A stretch of DNA of 52,891 nucleotides, taken from contig DCIX01000029.1 of NCBI GenBank assembly GCA_002317135.1, positions 1 through 52,891 on the forward strand, written 5' to 3'. Shown here in pieces: positions 1 to 9,338 of this stretch; within the stretch, counting starts at the first letter, position 1, and each line of letters starts with the position of its first letter. The position numbers and the translations under genes were made by a program. This DNA is from Bacteroidales bacterium UBA1715 (GTDB taxonomy: Bacteria > Bacteroidota > Bacteroidia > Bacteroidales > UBA1715). The notes below the pieces were generated by a model. The model saw only the letters and a program-made list of their open reading frames with translations, searched no databases and was not told the origin of the DNA.

Positions 1-2
1 TT

Positions 3-218
3 CACGACCAAAAGAAAATGATTCCTTGCTCTGTTCTTCTAGAAGGCGAATATGGACAAAATGACATCTGCATCGGTGTTCCTGTAATTCTTGGTAAAAA
101 CGGTGTTGAAAAAATCGTTGAACTTCCATTGAACGACGAAGAAAAAGCTAAATTCGAAGCAAGTGCTAAATCAGTACAAGGAAACATCAACACATTGAAA
201 GAATTGAAATTAGTTTAG
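3..218 (+). CDS. mdh: malate dehydrogenase, C-terminal fragment
   Basis: This is the last 71 codons of a gene that enters from the left edge. The translated tail (CSVLLEGEYGQNDICIGVPV, then ILGKNGVEKIVEL) is the typical C-terminal part of NAD-dependent malate dehydrogenase of the LDH-like type, which interconverts malate and oxaloacetate in the cytoplasm. The Rossmann fold and catalytic His/Arg lie outside the window, so the substrate cannot be confirmed here; lactate dehydrogenase is the main alternative, but the tail reads more like MDH. The reading frame is open from base 3, and a strong terminator follows the TAG stop, so this is the end of its transcript. Confidence 0.85.
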   Translation, partial: HDQKKMIPCSVLLEGEYGQNDICIGVPVILGKNGVEKIVELPLNDEEKAKFEASAKSVQGNINTLKELKLV

Positions 219-242
219 TCACTAATTCAATCTAAATAAATA

Positions 243-271
243 ATAGGCTGCCATTTGGTAGCCTATTTTTA
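243..271 (+). terminator. rho-independent terminator of mdh
   Basis: A 10-bp stem (243-252 with 257-266, one G-U pair) closes a 4-base loop and is followed by TTTTTATTTT. It lies 25 bases after the mdh stop. Confidence 0.85.
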
Positions 272-301
272 TTTTATAACATTGTTATACGACTTAATAA
301 T

Positions 302-341
302 AAAAAAAAAAAAAACGGTATCCATTTCTGAATACCGTTTT
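302..341 (-). terminator. rho-independent terminator of valS
   Basis: The stem AAAACGGTAT/ATACCGTTTT is next to a run of 14 A at 302-315, which reads as a U tract on the minus strand. It sits 23 bases past the valS stop. Confidence 0.8.
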
Positions 342-363
342 AACAAATTAAATTTTTACAAGA

Positions 364-3060
364 TTATTTCTTAAGAGCAGCAATGCTTTCTTGTAATGTT
401 TTAATCTTACTTTCAGCATCAGCCTTTTTCTTACGTTCGTTTTCTACAACTTCAGGTTTTGCATTGGCAACAAACTTCTCATTACCAAGTTTCTTCATTA
501 CAGAATTTAAGAAACCTTCCAAATACTTGATTTCTTCTTGCATTTTTGCAATTTCTTCTTCTGCATTTACCATTCCCCCAAGAGGAATTGCATATTCTGT
601 AGTTCCAACCATAAACGAAGCAGAAGTTGCATCTTTTTCACCTTTTGAAATTGAAGTTAAATTACAGATTTTTAACAATACTGCATCGTAGGCACCATTG
701 TGTTCACCTTTTGCCACCACAAGATCTAAAGTGTTTTTATTTGGAATATTTCTTTCCAAACGAACCGTACGAACATTTGCAACAAGATTTTTCACCGATT
801 CAAAATCTGCAACTAATTTTTCGTTTTTGCTATCAGTTTTTGGCATTAGTGAAACCATTACACTCTCACCTTCCTTGCGATCTTTTACTGCTTGCCAAAC
901 TTCTTCTGTAATGAATGGCATAAATGGATGAAGCAACAATGTCAATTTCTCGAAGAAATCTAATGTTTGTTCCAATGTTTTCTTGTCAATTGGTTGACCA
1001 TAAACTGGTTTTACCAATTCCAAATACCAAGCAGAGAATTCATCCCAGAATAATTTGTAAACAGTCATCAATGCTTCTGACAAACGATATTTTTCAAAAT
1101 CATCGTTGATTTCTTCTATCGTAGCACTCAATTTCGCATTGAACCATTCAACAGCCAATTTAGCATATTCAGGTTGCTCTATATCAGCAACTTCCCAACC
1201 TTTAACTAAGCGAAGTGCATTCCAAATCTTACTATTGAAATTACGACCTTGTTCACAAAGACTTTCGTCAAACAAGATGTCATTTCCTGCAGGAGCAGAA
1301 AGCATCATACCCATACGAACACCGTCAGCACCATACTTTTCAATAAGCATCAATGGATCTGGAGAGTTTCCAAGACTCTTACTCATCTTACGACCAATCT
1401 TATCGCGAACAATACCAGTGAAATAAACATTACGGAAAGGAACATCCTTCATATATTCTTCACCAGCCATAATCATCCTGGCAACCCAGAAGAAAATAAT
1501 ATCTGGACCAGTTACCAAGTCCGCTGTTGGATAGTAATATTTAATTTCTTCGTTTCCAGGAGTATTGATTCCATCGAACAAAGATACTGGCCACAACCAA
1601 GAAGAGAACCAAGTATCAAGAGCATCTTCGTCACGAGAAAGCTGATCTATCGTAATATTTTCATAACCAGCAATTTTCTTCGCTTCTACAAGTGCTTCTT
1701 CAGCAGTTAAAGCAACAACAAACTTTTCTTCTTCACCTTCGGCTGTTGGCAAGAAATAAGCAGGAATTCTATGTCCCCACCACAATTGACGGCTGATACA
1801 CCAATCTTGAATATTTTCCAACCAGTTACGGTATGTTGTTACGTATTTTGTAGGATAAAATTTAATTTTTCCTTCCAATACAGGTGGCAAAGCAATGTCA
1901 GCAAAATGCTTCATAGACAAGAACCATTGTTTACACAAACGAGGTTCAACAGCCGTATCAGCATTACGTTCAGAATACCCTACTTTATTTTCATAATCTT
2001 CGATTTTCTCCAACAAATCAGCATTTTGCAAATCAATTGCAATTTGTTTGCGGACATCCATACGATCTTGTCCGACATACATTCCTGCAGCGTCAGAGAT
2101 AGTTCCATCTGGATTGAAGATATCAATTGTTTCTAGATTATGAGTCTTTCCAAGTGCGTAGTCATTTACATCGTGAGCAGGTGTAACTTTCAAACAACCT
2201 GTACCAAATTCTATATCAACATAACGGTCTTCTATTACAGGAATCACACGATTTACAAGTGGAACAATAACCTTATGTCCGCGTAACCATTGATTTTTAG
2301 GATCTTTTGGATTGATACACATAGCTGTATCACCCATAATTGTTTCTGGACGAGTTGTCGCTACTACTGCATAATATCCTTTTGCATCTTTATGAAGAAC
2401 TTCACCTTCGCAGTTTGTAGGAACAACAGGATTTGTTTCCGCATCGGCTACATAATAACGCAAATAATATAATTTGCTTTTTTCATCACGATAAATAACC
2501 TCTTCTGTCGAAAGTACTGTTTGAGCCTTTGGGTCCCAGTTTACCATACGAAGCCCACGGTAAATAAGACCTTTGTTATATAAGTCAACAAATACTTTCA
2601 TAACGCTTTCGGAACGAGGTTCATCCATAGTGAACGCTGTACGATCCCAATCGCAAGAAGCACCAAGTTTACGCAATTGTTTTAGAATGATATCTCCGTG
2701 TTCGTCAGTCCATTCCCAAGCATGTTTCAAGAACTCTTCACGAGTTAAGTCGCGTTTCTTAATACCTTGAGCAGCCAACTTATTTACAACCTTTGCTTCA
2801 GTTGCAATTGACGCGTGGTCTGTTCCTGGAACCCAGCAAGCATTCTTACCCATCATACGAGCACGACGCACCAAAATATCTTGGATAGTATTATTCAACA
2901 TGTGTCCCATGTGTAACACACCGGTTACATTTGGTGGAGGAATAACTATCGTGTATGGAGCACGACTATCTGGTTTAGAACTGAAATATTTATTGTCCAG
3001 CCAATACTGGTACCACTTTGCTTCGACATCCGAAGGATTGTATTGAGAAGGTAAAGCCAT
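364..3060 (-). CDS. valS: valyl-tRNA synthetase
   Basis: ValS charges tRNA-Val with valine in the cytoplasm and edits mischarged threonine. The protein has 898 residues, the normal full length. The class I signature HMGH is at residues 50-53 inside PPPNVTGVLHMGHMLNNT, and the KMSKS loop (GRKMSKSLGNS) is near residue 558. The C-terminal 70 residues form the tRNA-binding coiled coil (KMQEEIKYLEGFLNSVMKKL onward). The start MALPSQYNPSDVEAKWYQYW is the family's usual N-terminus. It is probably a single-gene transcript: gpsA downstream of the opposite end has its own terminator at 3181-3209, and valS ends at the terminator at 302-341. A weak -7-like element (CGAAGGTA on plus, 3082-3089) precedes it. 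Confidence 0.98.
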   Translation of the reverse strand: MALPSQYNPSDVEAKWYQYWLDNKYFSSKPDSRAPYTIVIPPPNVTGVLHMGHMLNNTIQDILVRRARMMGKNACWVPGTDHASIATEAKVVNKLAAQGIKKRDLTREEFLKHAWEWTDEHGDIILKQLRKLGASCDWDRTAFTMDEPRSESVMKVFVDLYNKGLIYRGLRMVNWDPKAQTVLSTEEVIYRDEKSKLYYLRYYVADAETNPVVPTNCEGEVLHKDAKGYYAVVATTRPETIMGDTAMCINPKDPKNQWLRGHKVIVPLVNRVIPVIEDRYVDIEFGTGCLKVTPAHDVNDYALGKTHNLETIDIFNPDGTISDAAGMYVGQDRMDVRKQIAIDLQNADLLEKIEDYENKVGYSERNADTAVEPRLCKQWFLSMKHFADIALPPVLEGKIKFYPTKYVTTYRNWLENIQDWCISRQLWWGHRIPAYFLPTAEGEEEKFVVALTAEEALVEAKKIAGYENITIDQLSRDEDALDTWFSSWLWPVSLFDGINTPGNEEIKYYYPTADLVTGPDIIFFWVARMIMAGEEYMKDVPFRNVYFTGIVRDKIGRKMSKSLGNSPDPLMLIEKYGADGVRMGMMLSAPAGNDILFDESLCEQGRNFNSKIWNALRLVKGWEVADIEQPEYAKLAVEWFNAKLSATIEEINDDFEKYRLSEALMTVYKLFWDEFSAWYLELVKPVYGQPIDKKTLEQTLDFFEKLTLLLHPFMPFITEEVWQAVKDRKEGESVMVSLMPKTDSKNEKLVADFESVKNLVANVRTVRLERNIPNKNTLDLVVAKGEHNGAYDAVLLKICNLTSISKGEKDATSASFMVGTTEYAIPLGGMVNAEEEIAKMQEEIKYLEGFLNSVMKKLGNEKFVANAKPEVVENERKKKADAESKIKTLQESIAALKK

Positions 3061-3094
3061 TGTTATAAAATTTTATGCGTGCGAAGGTAGTGTT

Positions 3095-3165
3095 TTTAAT
3101 TGACAATTGATAATTATTGAATGATTAATGATAAATGTTTAATGATTAATTATTGATTACGTTCA
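3095..3165. repeat. A/T-rich short imperfect direct repeats
   Basis: The gap between valS and gpsA holds several imperfect copies of ATTGATTAATGATAA-like words (for example GATTAATGATAAATGTTTAATGATTAA split over 3122-3150). It has no coding potential and could be slippage-derived filler. Confidence 0.4.
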
Positions 3166-3180
3166 TAGGGACTTATGTAC

Positions 3181-3209
3181 AAAAAAGGCGAAGTAATTCT
3201 CCGCCTTTT
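3181..3209 (-). terminator. terminator of lysS-gpsA
   Basis: The minus strand reads AAAAGGCG, an 11-base loop, then CGCCTTTTTT. It lies 22 bases after the gpsA stop. Confidence 0.8.
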
Positions 3210-3230
3210 ATCAGTATGTCAATTTGTTTC

Positions 3231-4226
3231 TTACTTAAATTTTTCTGCCAAAGCTTTGAATTCTTTTCGAGCAGAATGGCGTTCGTACAATACACTATAT
3301 ACAGCTTGTGTAATAGGCATATCAACATTGTATTTTTCGTTTGCATGAACAATACAATATACTCCTGTATAACCTTCTGCAACCATATTCATCTCAAGTT
3401 GAGCAGCTTTTACCGAGTACCCCTTACCTATCATTGTTCCAAAGCTACGATTACGACTAAATTGTGAATACGCAGTAACAAGTAAGTCGCCTAAATATAC
3501 AGAATCATTAATATCACGTTTCAAAGGTTTTACAACATCAAGGAAACGTTTCATTTCTTGAATTGCATTTGATGTCAATGCTGAAGTAAAATTATCTCCA
3601 TAACCTAATCCATGTGCAATACCTGAAGCCAACGCCATCACATTCTTCATAACAGCAGAATATTCAATACCTTCCATATCTTTTGACAAAGAAGTATGAA
3701 TAAATGGAACTTTCAACATTTCAGCGACAGTTTTTGCCAATTTCTGATTTGCAGATCCAATTGTCAAATATGAAACACGCTCCATTGCAACTTCTTCAGC
3801 ATGACAAGGACCAGAAATTACCGCCATTTGTCTTACCTTTACTTTGAAGCGTTCTTGTAAGTACTCAGAAACAAGCATAACTTTTTCTGGTTCCATACCT
3901 TTTACAGCTGTTACCAATTGTTTTTTTGATAAATCAACAGTAATACCAGCACATAAAGAATCAATAAACTTAGATGGAACACAAAAGATAACAATATCCG
4001 CATCACGAACTGCATCATCCGCATTATCGAATATACGTAATTTCTTTGTATTATATTCGATATCAGAAACATACATAGGATTATGTCCTGTTTGCTCAAT
4101 ACCTTCCTTTATTTCAGGTTCTCGGATATACCAAGAAACTGATTTTTGGCTCATATGAAGTATTTTTACAATGGCACTTGCCCAACTACCACTACCAAGT
4201 AAAGCTACTGTATTTTTTGATTTCAT
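3231..4226 (-). CDS. gpsA: NAD(P)-dependent glycerol-3-phosphate dehydrogenase
   Basis: GpsA reduces dihydroxyacetone phosphate to sn-glycerol 3-phosphate, the head-group precursor for phospholipids. The N-terminal dinucleotide motif is VALLGSGSWASAIVKI. The family segments KGMEPEKVMLVSEYL, VISGPCHAEEVAM and VMKNVMALASGIAHGLGYGDN (catalytic Lys region) are all present. The start is placed at MKSKNTVALLG (331 residues). The longer open frame begins at 4244 and would run into the lysS stop at 4229-4231, so the ATG two bases after that stop is the better choice. The gene is co-transcribed with lysS immediately upstream. Confidence 0.95.
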   Translation of the reverse strand: MKSKNTVALLGSGSWASAIVKILHMSQKSVSWYIREPEIKEGIEQTGHNPMYVSDIEYNTKKLRIFDNADDAVRDADIVIFCVPSKFIDSLCAGITVDLSKKQLVTAVKGMEPEKVMLVSEYLQERFKVKVRQMAVISGPCHAEEVAMERVSYLTIGSANQKLAKTVAEMLKVPFIHTSLSKDMEGIEYSAVMKNVMALASGIAHGLGYGDNFTSALTSNAIQEMKRFLDVVKPLKRDINDSVYLGDLLVTAYSQFSRNRSFGTMIGKGYSVKAAQLEMNMVAEGYTGVYCIVHANEKYNVDMPITQAVYSVLYERHSARKEFKALAEKFK

Positions 4227-4228
4227 AA

Positions 4229-5950
4229 CTATTGATTCAACCAAGATTTAACGTCTTCTGGTTTCGGATTTGTTAAATTTAATTTATTCTTTTTGTTGTA
4301 TCCACACATATCTGCGTGCAATTTCGTAAACTTAACTGCCTGTGCATCTGCAAGTTTTACAAAACCAAGAGCTTGAATAACTTCTGCCCATTCTTGTGGA
4401 ATACCCGCTGCAACATATACAGAGATGTCATCTTTTACCACTTTCTTTTCTGGTTTCATTTGTGGGAAGAACAACACATCTTGAATTGTTGACGCACCTG
4501 TCATAATCATACACAAACGGTCGATACCCATACCCATACCAGATGTTGGAGGCATACCATATTCCAATGCACGAACAAAATCATGGTCGATGAACATTGC
4601 TTCGTCATCACCTTTTTCAGATAAACGAAGTTGATCTTTGAAGCGTTCATATTGATCGATTGGGTCATTTAATTCAGAATATGCGTTACATAATTCTTTA
4701 CCATTAACCATCAATTCAAAACGCTCTGTTAGATTTGGATTATTTCTGTGCTTTTTGCACAAAGGAGACATTTCGATTGGATAATCAATAATGAAAGTTG
4801 GTTGAATATATGTGCCTTCGCAGAATTCACCAAAGATTTCATCAATCATCTTACCTTTTCCAAATGTTTCATCTACATGACCAAGTTTTAATTCGTGGCA
4901 AATTGAACGAATTTCATCTTCAGACTTACCATCCAAATCGTAACCTGTCTTTTCTTTTATGGCATCAAGCATTGTAATTCGCTTGAATGGAGCCTTGAAA
5001 CTAATTGTTTTTCCATCGAAAGTTGTTTCTGTAGAACCATTTACGGCAATACAGATTGTTTCCAACAATTGTTCTGTGAAAGCCATCATCCAGTTGTAAT
5101 CTTTGTATGAAACATAGATTTCCATACAAGTAAATTCAGGATTATGGAATTTGTCCATACCTTCGTTACGGAAGTTCTTCCCTATTTCATAGACACCTTC
5201 AAAACCACCAACAATAAGTCGTTTCAAATACAATTCTGTTGCAATACGACAATACAAGTCAATATCTAAAGAATTATGGTGAGTAATGAATGGACGCGCA
5301 CTCGCACCACCAGGAATTGCTTGTAAAATTGGAGTTTCTACTTCCAAATAACCACGAGAATTGAAGAATGAACGCATTGTTTCCAATATCTTCGCACGTT
5401 TTACAAAGACATCTTTTACACCACCGTTCACAACCAAATCAACATAACGTTGACGATAACGCAATTCAGGATCGCTGAACGCATCATAAACAACACCATC
5501 TTTTTCTTTTACGATTGGAAGTGGACGAAGAGATTTACTCAATACAGTCAAAGTTTTAACATGTACAGAGATTTCACCCATCTGTGTAACGAAAGCATAA
5601 CCAGAAACACCGACAAAGTCACCAATGTCTAGTAATTTCTTGAATACTTCGTTATACAATGTTTTATCTTCATCCGGACAGATTTCGTCACGGTTTATAT
5701 ATAATTGTATTCTTCCGAAAGAATCTTGTAATTCTGCGAAAGAAGCCTTACCCATTACACGACGAGCCATAAGACGACCAGCCAATGTAATATCTTGGAA
5801 CAAACCACTTTCTGGTGTGAATTTTTCTAAGATTTCTTTTGAGTTTGCTGTTACCGTATATTCTGCTTCTGGATACGGATTAATTCCCAAATCACGCAAT
5901 TTCTGTAATGAGTTTCTGCGTACTTGTTCTTGTTCACTCAATTGTTGCAT
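4229..5950 (-). CDS. lysS: lysyl-tRNA synthetase (class II)
   Basis: LysS charges tRNA-Lys. An N-terminal OB-fold anticodon domain (ITLAGRLMARRVMGKASFAE) is followed by the class II core with motif 2 (FRNEGMDKFHNPEFTCMEIY) and motif 3 (SGMGMGIDRLCMIM). The C-terminus runs about 70 residues past motif 3 (AAGIPQEWAEVIQALGF onward), an extension usual in Bacteroidota LysS. The start is set at MQQLSEQEQVRRNSL (573 residues), because related proteins begin with LSEQE..RRNSL; an ATG at 5974 would add MPKFYSNI. gpsA follows with a 2-base gap, so the two form a small operon. Confidence 0.96.
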   Translation of the reverse strand: MQQLSEQEQVRRNSLQKLRDLGINPYPEAEYTVTANSKEILEKFTPESGLFQDITLAGRLMARRVMGKASFAELQDSFGRIQLYINRDEICPDEDKTLYNEVFKKLLDIGDFVGVSGYAFVTQMGEISVHVKTLTVLSKSLRPLPIVKEKDGVVYDAFSDPELRYRQRYVDLVVNGGVKDVFVKRAKILETMRSFFNSRGYLEVETPILQAIPGGASARPFITHHNSLDIDLYCRIATELYLKRLIVGGFEGVYEIGKNFRNEGMDKFHNPEFTCMEIYVSYKDYNWMMAFTEQLLETICIAVNGSTETTFDGKTISFKAPFKRITMLDAIKEKTGYDLDGKSEDEIRSICHELKLGHVDETFGKGKMIDEIFGEFCEGTYIQPTFIIDYPIEMSPLCKKHRNNPNLTERFELMVNGKELCNAYSELNDPIDQYERFKDQLRLSEKGDDEAMFIDHDFVRALEYGMPPTSGMGMGIDRLCMIMTGASTIQDVLFFPQMKPEKKVVKDDISVYVAAGIPQEWAEVIQALGFVKLADAQAVKFTKLHADMCGYNKKNKLNLTNPKPEDVKSWLNQ

Positions 5951-6035
5951 AATATTCGAATAAAATTTCGGCAAATATAGACAATATCATTTTTAAACAA
6001 AACTGAAATTTTAAAAGATTACGAACAATATTCTA

Positions 6036-6056
6036 AAAGGCAAAAAAACATTTGCC
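6036..6056 (-). terminator. weak terminator after the MmcQ/YjbR gene
   Basis: The minus strand reads GGCAAA, a 6-base loop of mostly T, TTTGCC-type stem, then TTTTAG. The stem is only 6 bp, and it lies 17 bases past the stop at 6074. Confidence 0.4.
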
Positions 6057-6073
6057 GACTGACATTTTCGCCT

Positions 6074-6442
6074 CTATTCCTGTACTATCGTAATTTCTTC
6101 AAATTCAGTTTTGATCTTTTTCGTCAGTTTTTTTACGACTTCCGAATAACTATGACGAATCAGTCCTTGAATTTTTGAATTCGGCATATTTCCATACAAA
6201 TTCAACTGATTCCAGTATTTTTTATTCATGTGAAATGCTCCGGAAATTTCAGGATATTCCCCACGCAAATCAATTGCATATTCCGGATCACATTTAAGGA
6301 CAAACCATTCGGTATTTTCTAAGTCAATCATAGCGAATATTTTACCAAATATTCTAAATGCTAATGTTGTCTCATCAAAAGGAAAGTCTTCCGTCACCAA
6401 TGGTAACGAAAGACAATATTCCCGAACAGTTTCAATATTCAC
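6074..6442 (-). CDS. MmcQ/YjbR family protein
   Basis: The protein has 122 residues with the family's pattern: an N-terminal ETVREYCLSLPLVTEDFPFD, a central FRIFGKIFAMIDLE strand pair, and a tail with MNKKYWNQLNLYGNMP and IQGLIRHSYSEVVKKL (the xxHW/YWN and SY elements). Members have a CyaY-like fold and a proposed DNA-binding role, but the biochemical function is not established. It is the last gene of the minus-strand run, 2 bases after the M3 peptidase stop, so it is almost certainly co-transcribed with it. Confidence 0.85.
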   Translation of the reverse strand: MNIETVREYCLSLPLVTEDFPFDETTLAFRIFGKIFAMIDLENTEWFVLKCDPEYAIDLRGEYPEISGAFHMNKKYWNQLNLYGNMPNSKIQGLIRHSYSEVVKKLTKKIKTEFEEITIVQE

Positions 6443-6444
6443 TT

Positions 6445-8163
6445 CTATCCAAGTTTTTGAATTTCTGCATATACAAAATCAACAAGTTCTTTCACATATT
6501 CATACGAGAACTTGAACTCAATTCCTGCTGCTTTATAAATTTCTGGAATTGATTTCGTATAGCCTAATTTCATAAATGCTTCGTAGTGTTCCAATGCTTG
6601 TTGTGGATTTTCTTTATATTGTTTCCACATTGCAATAGCACCAAGTTGTGCAAATCCATATTCTATATAATAGAAAGGTACTTCAAATATATGTAATTGT
6701 TTTTGCCAAGTACATTTACGAATGTGTTCCAAGCCATTCCAATCTATTGTATTACCAGACTCAAATTCTTGAAGAATTTGTAACCATTGCGCTTCACGTT
6801 CTTCTGCAGAATGAGTTGGATTTTCGTACAACCAATGTTGAAACTTATCTACAATTGCAATCCAAGGTATTACGGACAAAACTCCCTCCAATTGGCTTCG
6901 TTTTGCACGCTTCAAATCTTCTTCTCGTTCAAAATAGAAATGCCAATGTTCCATAGAAATCAATTCCATACTCATTGACGCAAGTTCAGCAACTTCAGAA
7001 GGAAGATCTTTAAATTCAACCAAAGGTAAATCTGCTGAAATAATAGAATGAATTGCATGACCACCTTCGTGAACCAATGTTTCCACATCATGCAAAACAC
7101 CTGCAGCATTCATAAAAATGAATGGTATATTACTCTCATACAATGGATTATTGTAACCACCCGGAGCTTTACCAACACGTGATTCCAAATCCCAATAGCC
7201 ATTATCAGAAAGCAAGCGAAGACATTCACCATAATATGGTTTTATTTCAGAAAAACACGCAATTGTTTTGGCTACAAAATCTTTTGTATCCTTGAATGGT
7301 TTTAATGCTGATTTTTGATCTGCATCAACTTCCATATCCCATGGTCTAAGGACATCCAAGCCAAGTTTTTGCTTTCTTTTCTTATTGATTTCTGCCAAGA
7401 TTGGCGGAACGGCTTTTTGTATTGCTTGATGGAAAGAGAAACAATCTTCTTTTGTGTAATCAAAACGACAAAGACTTTTAAACTTATAGTCTCTAAAATT
7501 CTCAAAACCAGCATTCAACGCAACTTGATGTCTTTTTTCAACTAATTTAGACAACAAATCGTTCAAAACTGTGCGGTCTTGCAGACGACGCTGTTGCATT
7601 TTCATATAAACCGTCTCACGAACAGTTCTATCGGTCTTTTTTAAATAAACAGATGCTTGTTGCAAAGTCTTTGTTCCTTCGTGTTCAATAGTCATTTGCG
7701 AAGTGACATTGCCATATTCCTGTTCCATAGTCGACAGTTCTGCAATTAACGGAACATTTTCCTCGCGGAACAATGCTGCACGTTGTTGCATTCCCTTTTT
7801 CATAATGGCATAATCACCAGCAAGAGAATTAAAAAACTGATTCTCTAAACATTTTTTATCCAACAAGTTAGAGAACTTTTGCTCTTCTGGTTCAATTTCC
7901 GTAACAAACACATTAAAATGCTCACGCAACGCTTCGTTTGTCGTGTCGCAAGTCATTTTAATATAACGCCACGACATATCCTCTTCCATTACGGCTTCAA
8001 CCTCACTTCTAAAAGCAAGAAAGTCAAGCATAGCAGCCTCTGAATCAATAGAATATGCTAACAATTGTTCGTAATACGGACGAACATCATTCCACGAATT
8101 TATTTGTAAATCTGCAGGCAAATATTTTCTTTTTTGCTTTGCCTGTTCCAATACACTAGTCAT
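6445..8163 (-). CDS. M3 family oligoendopeptidase (PepF-like)
   Basis: This is a zinc metallopeptidase of 572 residues. The catalytic HExxH is H365-E-G-G-H369 in LVHEGGHAIHSI, followed by the third-ligand segment ELASMSMELISMEHW about 25 residues on. The thimet-oligopeptidase helical fold is suggested by the long helical N-terminal half. Members cleave short peptides in the cytoplasm, and no signal peptide is visible. The gene lies 5 bases after DUF5606 and 2 bases before MmcQ/YjbR. The exact subclass (PepF or another M3B peptidase) cannot be settled by eye. Confidence 0.92.
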   Translation of the reverse strand: MTSVLEQAKQKRKYLPADLQINSWNDVRPYYEQLLAYSIDSEAAMLDFLAFRSEVEAVMEEDMSWRYIKMTCDTTNEALREHFNVFVTEIEPEEQKFSNLLDKKCLENQFFNSLAGDYAIMKKGMQQRAALFREENVPLIAELSTMEQEYGNVTSQMTIEHEGTKTLQQASVYLKKTDRTVRETVYMKMQQRRLQDRTVLNDLLSKLVEKRHQVALNAGFENFRDYKFKSLCRFDYTKEDCFSFHQAIQKAVPPILAEINKKRKQKLGLDVLRPWDMEVDADQKSALKPFKDTKDFVAKTIACFSEIKPYYGECLRLLSDNGYWDLESRVGKAPGGYNNPLYESNIPFIFMNAAGVLHDVETLVHEGGHAIHSIISADLPLVEFKDLPSEVAELASMSMELISMEHWHFYFEREEDLKRAKRSQLEGVLSVIPWIAIVDKFQHWLYENPTHSAEEREAQWLQILQEFESGNTIDWNGLEHIRKCTWQKQLHIFEVPFYYIEYGFAQLGAIAMWKQYKENPQQALEHYEAFMKLGYTKSIPEIYKAAGIEFKFSYEYVKELVDFVYAEIQKLG

Positions 8164-8168
8164 CGCAA

Positions 8169-8576
8169 TTATTTTTGTTCTTCTGCCTTTTCTTCAAAAT
8201 TCAAAAGACCTTTTGCACAAAGAATGTTGTACCAATTCAACACTTTTTTCATGTCCGAAACATATACACGTTCTTTGTCGTAATTTGGCAAAACATCACC
8301 AAAATAGTCTTTAATTTCTTCATTTGTTGACTTAGAAGAAATTGAAGTTTGGCCTTTATTCTCCATTTTATAGATTTTTTCGAAAATCTCTGCCAATGGA
8401 ACTTCTTCGTCTTCTGTATAAATAGCGATATCTTCCAAAGCACTTACTTTTGAAGAAAAATATACTGGAATTTTCTTACCTGTTTCTAATGATTCAACAA
8501 TAATACTTCTTGATGATTGAGCAACCAATTTGAATAATCCTGATTGTCCTGAAATAGATAAAATATCTTTTAACAT
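8169..8576 (-). CDS. DUF5606 domain-containing protein
   Basis: The protein has 135 residues. The N-terminal half (MLKDILSISGQSGLFKLVAQ, then SIIVESLETGKKIPV) is what I recall as the DUF5606 signature of Bacteroidota. The C-terminal half (VLPNYDKERVYVSDMKKVLN then WYNILCAKGLL) is the conserved YVSDMKK.WYN block. It is a small cytoplasmic protein of unknown function. It sits in the conserved coaE neighbourhood, 12 bases after the TerB/DnaJ gene and 5 before the M3 peptidase. Confidence 0.85.
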   Translation of the reverse strand: MLKDILSISGQSGLFKLVAQSSRSIIVESLETGKKIPVYFSSKVSALEDIAIYTEDEEVPLAEIFEKIYKMENKGQTSISSKSTNEEIKDYFGDVLPNYDKERVYVSDMKKVLNWYNILCAKGLLNFEEKAEEQK

Positions 8577-8588
8577 AATAGTAATGAA

Positions 8589-9338
8589 TTATTTAATATT
8601 TCTTTGTTTTTTTATTCGTTCGTATGCTTCGTTTATTTTCTTAAACTTCTCATTTGCAGACTTTTGTACATCTTCTCCAAGATGACTCACTTTATCTGGA
8701 TGATATTTCAAAGCCATTTTCTTGTATGCCTTTCTCACTTCTTCATCAGTAGCAGCCGAAGTGATTTCCAATGCTTGATATGCACTTTCCAAATCATCGT
8801 AGAAGGTTGCTTTTATTGATTGGCTATCACTTGACGAAATACCAAGATACGAAGCTATTGTTTCAATTACAGAGATTTCGCTTGGATCGATTACACCATC
8901 GCTTTGTGCTACAGAATACAACAAATGCAACAACTCCAAACGAGATGCATATTGCATATTCTGACGAATTTGTGTACAAACTTCCGCAAGAGGAATATCT
9001 TTTTTCAAAACATCGCGTAATGCTTTCAACATATTTGCTGCACGCGACTCGCCAAACGATGAAAGAAGATATTTCTTTACATAATCAAGTTCTGATTTTT
9101 TTACTATTCCGTCTGCCTTCATTACGGCAGCAATAAGTACTAACAACGAAATATAAAAGTCATTTTGCGACATTCTTCGTTGTTGTTCAAATGGATCTGC
9201 TGTTCCTGCAGATGTACTACCTACTGTTGGGGAAGAAACAGTATCAAACAACGAACCAATAGCCCCACCTATCAGTGCGCCAATAATACCACCAGTAGCA
9301 AATCCAATTCCTGCCCCAATCCAACGACCTAATCCCAT
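8589..9338 (-). CDS. TerB-like / DnaJ-domain protein (DjlA-like)
   Basis: The protein has 249 residues. A glycine-rich hydrophobic N-terminus (residues 1-31, GAGIGFATGGIIGALIGGAI) may be a membrane-associated glycine zipper. A TerB-like helical domain follows at about 50-165, with LLVLIAAVMKADGIVKKSEL and LLYSVAQSDGVIDPSE as its two acidic metal-site repeats. A C-terminal J domain at about 185-249 carries HPD at 213-215. The domain order matches DjlA co-chaperones, which stimulate DnaK, but the single transmembrane anchor of E. coli DjlA is replaced by the glycine-rich stretch. Its start overlaps the coaE stop by 10 bases, indicating translational coupling. Confidence 0.88.
   Translation of the reverse strand: MGLGRWIGAGIGFATGGIIGALIGGAIGSLFDTVSSPTVGSTSAGTADPFEQQRRMSQNDFYISLLVLIAAVMKADGIVKKSELDYVKKYLLSSFGESRAANMLKALRDVLKKDIPLAEVCTQIRQNMQYASRLELLHLLYSVAQSDGVIDPSEISVIETIASYLGISSSDSQSIKATFYDDLESAYQALEITSAATDEEVRKAYKKMALKYHPDKVSHLGEDVQKSANEKFKKINEAYERIKKQRNIK

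Noticed and set aside
1249..1710. 153-codon plus-strand frame opposite valS
   Set aside because: It is a shadow of valS in another frame. The same applies to all other long frames opposite or inside the called genes.
3122..3160. Short A/T repeats as a CRISPR or operator array
   Set aside because: The units are imperfect, of irregular spacing and without palindromes; simple A/T-rich drift is enough.
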